From the NCBI GenBank assembly GCA_002392545.1, contig DGHF01000168.1, positions 5,742 to 42,333 of the forward strand: a stretch of 36,592 bases of DNA. The letters are read 5' to 3'. The DNA is from Ruminococcus sp. UBA3855 (lineage in GTDB: Bacteria > Bacillota > Clostridia > Oscillospirales > Ruminococcaceae). Below the pieces are notes generated by a model. The model made no database searches, was not told the DNA's origin, and saw only the letters and a program-made list of their open reading frames with translations. Made by a program: the position numbers and the translations under genes. Positions 32,619 to 36,592 of the stretch are shown here, piece by piece. The first letter of the stretch is position 1; each line of letters begins with the position of its first letter.

Positions 32619-33367
32619 TTGATGGTGAAACAATTGTTCCGAAAGTCCCTGATACACAGGTAGTTTGTCGAAATGCCGTCTTAGGATATGAAGACGGCAT
32701 TGTCACACGAGATTTGAATTTTGCGGTGAACAGTGGCGACTATCTTTGTATTTTAGGAGAAAACGGTTCAGGAAAAAGCACCCTTGTGAAAACGCTGTTA
32801 GGACTGCAAAAACAGCTTGACGGCGAAATTGAATGGTTCAAAGGGATGAGCAGTAAAGATATTGGCTACCTCCCACAACAAACCGTTGTACAGCGTGATT
32901 TTCCAGCTTCAGTGCGTGAGATTGTGCGGTCTGGATGTCTGGGAAAGATGGGGCTAAGACCTTTTTACAATGCGCAGGAAAAACAGCTTGCAGAAGACAC
33001 CATGAAGCAACTTGGCATTGACCACCTCGCCAAACACTGTTACAGGGATTTGTCAGGCGGACAGCAACAGCGTGTTTTATTGGCTCGTGCCCTATGCGCC
33101 ACCAGAAAAATGTTACTCCTTGACGAACCTGTCACAGGGCTTGACCCAAAGGCACAGACTGATTTATATGAACTCATTGCAAGCCTTAACAAAGAGGGCA
33201 TTACCATTATTATGGTATCGCATGATATGGCAGTGGTTCGCTATGCAACTCACATTCTGCATATCGGCAGTCAAAGGCAGTTGTTTTTCGGCACGAAAGA
33301 CGACTATTTAAACAGCTCCATTGGAAAGAATTTCATTGCATCTGAAAGGGGGGAGTTTAATGCTTGA
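32612..33367 (+). CDS. Metal ABC transporter ATP-binding protein (ZnuC-like)
   Basis: The 251-residue ATPase has Walker A GENGSGKST at 49-57, the Q-loop in YLPQQTVVQRDFPASV, the signature LSGGQQQR and Walker B MLLLDEPVTGLD, followed by the H-loop VSHD. These match the ZnuC/MntB/AdcC group. The ATG overlaps the end of the binding-protein gene by 7 bases, with GGAGG about 13 bases upstream, a little far. It is coupled to the permease gene, which starts 8 bases before this stop. It powers uptake of the metal held by the lipoprotein. Confidence 0.94.
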   Translation: MVIDGETIVPKVPDTQVVCRNAVLGYEDGIVTRDLNFAVNSGDYLCILGENGSGKSTLVKTLLGLQKQLDGEIEWFKGMSSKDIGYLPQQTVVQRDFPASVREIVRSGCLGKMGLRPFYNAQEKQLAEDTMKQLGIDHLAKHCYRDLSGGQQQRVLLARALCATRKMLLLDEPVTGLDPKAQTDLYELIASLNKEGITIIMVSHDMAVVRYATHILHIGSQRQLFFGTKDDYLNSSIGKNFIASERGEFNA

Positions 33368-34292
33368 CACGCTGATAAATTATCTTGTGAATTATCCATT
33401 TGTGCGGTATGCATTGATAGTCGGGCTGTTAGTGTCGCTGTGTTCGTCATTGTTAGGGGTAACGTTGGTATTGAAACGGTTCTCGTTCATTGGTGACGGA
33501 CTTTCACACGTGGCATTTGGAGCAATGACCATTTCGACTGTGTTACCTGTCATTGTGAAAGACATCCTGATTTCATTTTCACAAGAGGGTAAACTTTCCG
33601 CCAGCGGAGATGCTCTCGTGAAGCACCTCACGGAAATGAATGACATGGTAATTGTACTACCCATTACCCTGTTATCTGCAATTTTACTGTTACGAACCGG
33701 ACAGAATACCAAAATCAAGGGTGATGCTGCTGTTGCAATGATTTCAGTCAGTGCGCTGGCGGTTGGCTATATGTTAATCAATGTCTTTTCCATGTCGGCG
33801 AATGTGAGCGGAGATGTGTGCAGTACATTGTTCGGGTCGCTTTCGATTCTGACATTGAAAAAAAGTGATGTGTGGATATGTCTGGCATTGTCTGTGGTAG
33901 TTATCACATTGTTTTTACTGCTGTATCACAAAATCTTTGCAGTGACATTTGATGAAAATTTCTCCTCAGCGACCGGCATCAATGCCAATGCCTACAATCT
34001 CATTATTGCAGTCATTACGGCTTTAATTATCGTCATTGCCATGAATTTGGTAGGCTCTCTGCTGATTTCAGCATTGATAATTTTTCCGGCACTCTCTGCA
34101 ATGCGAGTATTCCAGAGTTTCAAAGGTGTTATCATCTGTTCGGCGGTCATATCCGTGATTTGTGCAGGGACAGGAATTATATTATCCATCCTGTTTTCGA
34201 CTCCGGTCGGCGCAACGATTGTGACAGCGGATATTGTCGTATTTATGATATTCTGCATCATTTCCAGATTCACAAGGAGGCAAAAAGCATGA
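33360..34292 (+). CDS. Metal ABC transporter permease (ZnuB-like)
   Basis: The 310-residue protein has eight or nine predicted spans and the ZnuB/ABC-3 pattern: LKRFSFIGDGLSHVAFGAMT near residues 38-57, and SSATGINANAYNLIIAVITA and LVGSLLISALIIFPALSAMR in the second half. The start is the ATG at 33360, just after AAAGGGGGGAG; the longer frame from 33321 runs through the preceding gene. There is a ~35-residue loop after the second span (LISFSQEGKLSASGDALVKH). Stop and the next start overlap as ATGA. Confidence 0.94.
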   Translation: MLDTLINYLVNYPFVRYALIVGLLVSLCSSLLGVTLVLKRFSFIGDGLSHVAFGAMTISTVLPVIVKDILISFSQEGKLSASGDALVKHLTEMNDMVIVLPITLLSAILLLRTGQNTKIKGDAAVAMISVSALAVGYMLINVFSMSANVSGDVCSTLFGSLSILTLKKSDVWICLALSVVVITLFLLLYHKIFAVTFDENFSSATGINANAYNLIIAVITALIIVIAMNLVGSLLISALIIFPALSAMRVFQSFKGVIICSAVISVICAGTGIILSILFSTPVGATIVTADIVVFMIFCIISRFTRRQKA

Positions 34293-34864
34293 AAAAATTA
34301 TTATGGACTTTGACGGCGGTTTTTCTGCTTTGTGTGGCTTTGACAGGCTGTGCTGATACTTCCAACGTGGACAGCCTGATTGCCAAACAGGAAGCCCAAA
34401 AGGCAATGGAAAACTATACTCCGCCCGAAACATTCGAGAAAGACGACTCCGGCAGTTTTGAGGAAATCCCTGATGCCGTCCCTGTTCCGGAAGTCACCGT
34501 TCCTGATGCAAGCAACGGAGAATATGACGTTGACCTGACAACCCTCGACAGTACAATGACTTATGCTGTTGTGTATGATATGGTGTATAATACCAATAAT
34601 TACATGGGTCAGCACGTCAAGGCAAAAGGAACATTTTCCTATTATCAGGACTCCACGACAGGAAATGAATATTTTGCTGTGCTCATCAGCGATGCAACCG
34701 CCTGCTGTGCACAAGGGATTGAATTTGTTCTTGACGGTGATTATGCCTATCCGGAGGACTACCCCGAAATCGGTTCAGAAATTACCGTCGTCGGCGATTT
34801 CAACGCCTACGAAGAAAATTATACAACCTATGTTCAATTGACAGATGCTGAAATTGTCGCATAA
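34289..34864 (+). CDS. Lipoprotein with OB-fold-like domain, fourth gene of the metal operon
   Basis: The ATG at 34289 follows AAGGAGG and overlaps the permease stop by ATGA. The 191-residue protein has a lipoprotein signal (VALTGCAD, C21), a ~60-residue acidic, Pro-rich linker, and a domain at about 103-190. That domain contains GQHVKAKGTFSYYQD, ISDATACCAQGIEFVLDG and YPEIGSEITVVGDFNAYEE, the strand order of a small OB fold. The CC pair (139-140) before AQGIEF recalls the C-terminal domain of YcgQ/DUF1980 proteins linked to zinc-responsive loci; that relation is inferred. A role in handing metal to the transporter or sensing it outside the cell is plausible but unproven. Confidence 0.85.
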   Translation: MKKLLWTLTAVFLLCVALTGCADTSNVDSLIAKQEAQKAMENYTPPETFEKDDSGSFEEIPDAVPVPEVTVPDASNGEYDVDLTTLDSTMTYAVVYDMVYNTNNYMGQHVKAKGTFSYYQDSTTGNEYFAVLISDATACCAQGIEFVLDGDYAYPEDYPEIGSEITVVGDFNAYEENYTTYVQLTDAEIVA

Positions 34865-34870
34865 TATCGA

Positions 34871-34908
34871 AAAGCCGAGGAAATTCAAATCCTCGGCTTT
34901 ATTTTGTT
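34871..34908 (+). terminator. Terminator of the metal-uptake operon
   Basis: AAAGCCGAGGA (34871-34881) pairs with TCCTCGGCTTT (34890-34900), followed by a T-rich tail. Confidence 0.92.
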
Positions 34909-34952
34909 TCCATGTAGATTGAAAGTCTTTTCAAAAATTGACAGGTAAAACC

Positions 34953-34985
34953 AAAAACCGCCCTGATACTATCAAGGCGGTTTCT
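34953..34985 (-). terminator. Terminator of the tRNA operon
   Basis: AAACCGCC (34955-34962) pairs with GGCGGTTT (34976-34983). On the minus strand a T-rich tail follows. It is similar in stem sequence to the terminator of tRNA-Thr at 14977-15011. Confidence 0.85.
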
Positions 34986-34991
34986 TTGGAG

Positions 34992-35066
34992 GGTGGATAG
35001 TCGGATTCGAACCGACGGTCTTCAGTGCCACAAACTGACGCGTTAACCAGCTACGCTATACCCACC
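34992..35066 (-). tRNA. tRNA-His (anticodon GTG)
   Basis: Acceptor GTGGGTA/TATCCAC, D stem GCGT/ACGC, anticodon stem TCAGT/ACTGA with loop TTGTGGC, T arm GTCGG-TTCGAAT-CCGAC. The extra 5' G (35066) opposite C73 is the tRNA-His identity element. The 3' CCA is not encoded. Last gene of the tRNA operon. Confidence 0.95.
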
Positions 35067-35069
35067 ATA

Positions 35070-35146
35070 TGGCGCGCCTTGCTGGACTCGAACCAGCGGC
35101 TTACTGCTTAGAAGGCAGTTACTCTATCCAGCTGAGTTAAAGGCGC
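35070..35146 (-). tRNA. tRNA-Arg (anticodon TCT)
   Basis: Acceptor GCGCCTT/AAGGCGC, D stem ACTC/GAGT, anticodon stem ACTGC/GCAGT with loop CTTCTAA, T arm GCTGG-TTCGAGT-CCAGC. G73 and an encoded CCA are present. It reads AGA. Confidence 0.95.
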
Positions 35147-35160
35147 ATGGATTGAAAACA

Positions 35161-35234
35161 TGGAGCGGATGACGGGAATCGAACCCGCATACTCAGCTTG
35201 GGAAGCTGATGCTCTGCCACTAAACTACATCCGC
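35161..35234 (-). tRNA. tRNA-Gly (anticodon CCC)
   Basis: Acceptor GCGGATG/CATCCGC, anticodon stem TCAGC/GCTGA with loop TTCCCAA, T arm GCGGG-TTCGATT-CCCGT. T73 and an encoded CCA are present. It reads GGG. Confidence 0.95.
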
Positions 35235-35248
35235 CTATGTCAAAATGA

Positions 35249-35322
<74 letters not shown>

Positions 35323-35374
35323 ATATTTTGAGCTTTGTTTGATTGTTTGTTGCTGTTCCCCTGCAACGTATATT

Positions 35375-35403
35375 ATTATAGCACACTTTCAAGGATTTGT
35401 CAA
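35375..35403 (-). promoter_or_regulatory. Promoter of the tRNA operon
   Basis: On the minus strand TTGACA (35398-35403), 17 bases, TATAAT (35375-35380): a perfect consensus promoter about 50 bases before tRNA-Gly(TCC). Confidence 0.95.
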
Positions 35404-35429
35404 GCCTTTTTTCAAAAAAAATTGAAATT

Positions 35430-35470
35430 TTTTCAAAAAAATTTTCCGGAAGGGTAAACTTCCGGAAAAT
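35430..35470 (-). terminator. Terminator of the Clp ATPase gene
   Basis: ATTTTCCGGAAG (35441-35452) pairs exactly with CTTCCGGAAAAT (35459-35470) around a 6-base loop. On the minus strand a long T run follows (A run at 35434-35440 on plus). Confidence 0.92.
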
Positions 35471-35478
35471 GGGCGATA

Positions 35479-36592
35479 TTACGCAAAATTTACAATGACA
35501 TTCTGATTTCCGCCTGTTGTGACATTGACAGAATGGAAAATTGTTCCATTGTCAATCATTTCCGATGCAATCACATCTTCCACACGGTCACGCAGGACAC
35601 GGCGAATTTCTCTCGCTCCGTAACGCTTCCCGAATGCTTCCTTTGCAATGGACTCCAAAGCCTTGCGGTCATATTCAAGCTTGATGTCCTTTTCCTGCAA
35701 CGGCTCACGCATTTCGTCAAGCATCAGTCCGGCAATATCTGCATAATGAGATTCATTCAGAGGATTGAAGACAATAATTTCATCAATACGGCTGATGAAT
35801 TCCGGACGGAGGAAATCACGGAGGGCTTTCAATGCCTTTTCCTGACTGATGTCTTCCACGGTCTTGTTAAAGCCGACACCAGTTGACTTGTCGGTTGAAC
35901 CAGCGTTAGAAGTCATACAAATGACAGTATGTGCAAAGCTGACATTTCTCCCCTGCGCATCTTCAATCTGACCTTCGTCAAGAATCTGCATGAGAATATT
36001 CATCACATCAGGGTGCGCCTTCTCGATTTCGTCAAAGAGAATGACGGAATAAGGCTTTCTGCGCACTTTCTCAGTCAATTGTCCGGCTTCGTCATATCCC
36101 ACATATCCGGGGGGCGAACCAATCAGACGAGCGACAGAATGCTTTTCCATGAATTCTGTCATGTCGAGACGAATCAGCGGTTCAGCAGCATCAAACAGCT
36201 CCGATGCCAGCACCTTGACAAGTTCCGTTTTTCCGACACCAGTCGGTCCTACGAAAATGAAGGATGCCGGACGAATGCGCTCACTGAATTGAATTCTTGT
36301 ACGCTTGATAGCCTTTGCAAGGGATTCCACCGCCATATCCTGCCCGACTACTTTTTTCTTGAGACGTTCAGCAAGACCTTTCATTTTGGTCATTTCGGTT
36401 TCAGCAATTTTATTTGCGGGAATTCCTGTCCAAAGTTCAATCACGGCTGCGAGGTCAGTTTCAGCGACTTCAATTTTACTGCATTTTTCTTCCAGTTCGG
36501 CTTTCTTGATTTCAAGACGGCTGACGACGGATTTTTGCTCCGCAATTTTCGCATAATCCGGCTCAGTGGATTCATTGAGTTCCGTCAATGTT
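35479..36592 (-). CDS. Clp AAA+ ATPase (ClpC/ClpB type), C-terminal part, 5' end missing
   Basis: The frame is open to the window edge, so the N-terminal domain and the first ATPase ring lie outside. The visible part has a short coiled-coil segment (KSVVSRLEIKKAELEEK) and the linker motif VIELWTGIP. The second ATPase domain follows, with Walker A GPTGVGKTE, Walker B VILFDEIEKAHPDV, the pore loop GSPPGYVGY, sensor 1 CMTSNAG and sensor 2 GAREIRR. The C-terminal domain ends in a short acidic/Asn-rich tail. These unfold proteins for ClpP or for disaggregation. The short middle segment suggests ClpC/ClpE more than ClpB, but the missing N-terminus prevents a firm choice. A TTG at 36586-36588 is in frame but internal. 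Confidence 0.9.
   Translation of the reverse strand, partial: TLTELNESTEPDYAKIAEQKSVVSRLEIKKAELEEKCSKIEVAETDLAAVIELWTGIPANKIAETEMTKMKGLAERLKKKVVGQDMAVESLAKAIKRTRIQFSERIRPASFIFVGPTGVGKTELVKVLASELFDAAEPLIRLDMTEFMEKHSVARLIGSPPGYVGYDEAGQLTEKVRRKPYSVILFDEIEKAHPDVMNILMQILDEGQIEDAQGRNVSFAHTVICMTSNAGSTDKSTGVGFNKTVEDISQEKALKALRDFLRPEFISRIDEIIVFNPLNESHYADIAGLMLDEMREPLQEKDIKLEYDRKALESIAKEAFGKRYGAREIRRVLRDRVEDVIASEMIDNGTIFHSVNVTTGGNQNVIVNFA

Overview
The window looks like chromosomal DNA of a low-to-mid GC Firmicute of the Ruminococcus/Oscillospiraceae type. The reasons are AGGAGG-type ribosome binding sites, textbook TTGACA-17 bp-TATAAT promoters, intrinsic terminators after most operons, a type I dockerin with ruminococcal-style Ca-binding repeats, a clostripain-family protease and a Thr/Pro-rich surface linker. 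I see no transposase, integrase, phage gene or CRISPR array. This is inference from content; no database search was possible.

Layout. 1-3507: a clostripain-like C11 protease (5' end outside the window) and oligoendopeptidase F. 3553-5481: a promoter, an ACT-domain protein and homoserine dehydrogenase, closed by a terminator. 5498-7762: a MATE exporter converging on a DegV-family fatty-acid-binding protein through a shared terminator. 7859-14915 (minus strand): a surface-polysaccharide operon with a GT2 glycosyltransferase, a coiled-coil protein, a GT4 transferase with a DUF4214-like tail, a large two-module glycosyltransferase and a Wzm/Wzt-type ABC exporter. Several of these genes overlap by ATGA. 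14977-15137: tRNA-Thr(CGT) with its own promoter and terminator.

15199-20593: two ECF sigma/anti-sigma-like pairs face each other and share a terminator. The membrane partners carry repeated extracytoplasmic domains. 20713-24048: recQ with a strong promoter and a leader holding a long hairpin plus a 22-bp direct repeat that allows alternative pairing. recQ is translationally coupled to a membrane protein with a C-terminal zinc ribbon. 24067-24198: a 43-residue Cys/Asn-rich microprotein. 24308-27943 (minus): a secreted dockerin protein coupled to a leaderless GH3 glycosidase. 28025-31528: a LolD/FtsX-type ABC transporter behind a promoter with a palindromic operator. 31540-34908: a metal-uptake operon (binding lipoprotein, ATPase, permease, OB-fold-like lipoprotein) with a Fur-family box at the transcription start. 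34953-35403: a four-tRNA operon (Gly-TCC, Gly-CCC, Arg-TCT, His-GTG) on the minus strand. 35430-36592: the C-terminal part of a Clp AAA+ ATPase.

Several start codons were moved inward from the longest reading frame because the ribosome binding site lies inside the longer frame: the two sigma factors, both anti-sigma-like proteins, the metal-binding lipoprotein, the metal permease and the OB-fold-like lipoprotein. The most interesting items are the recQ leader, the duplicated and convergent sigma/anti-sigma systems, the two-module glycosyltransferase, the Cys-rich microprotein and the fourth gene of the metal operon.
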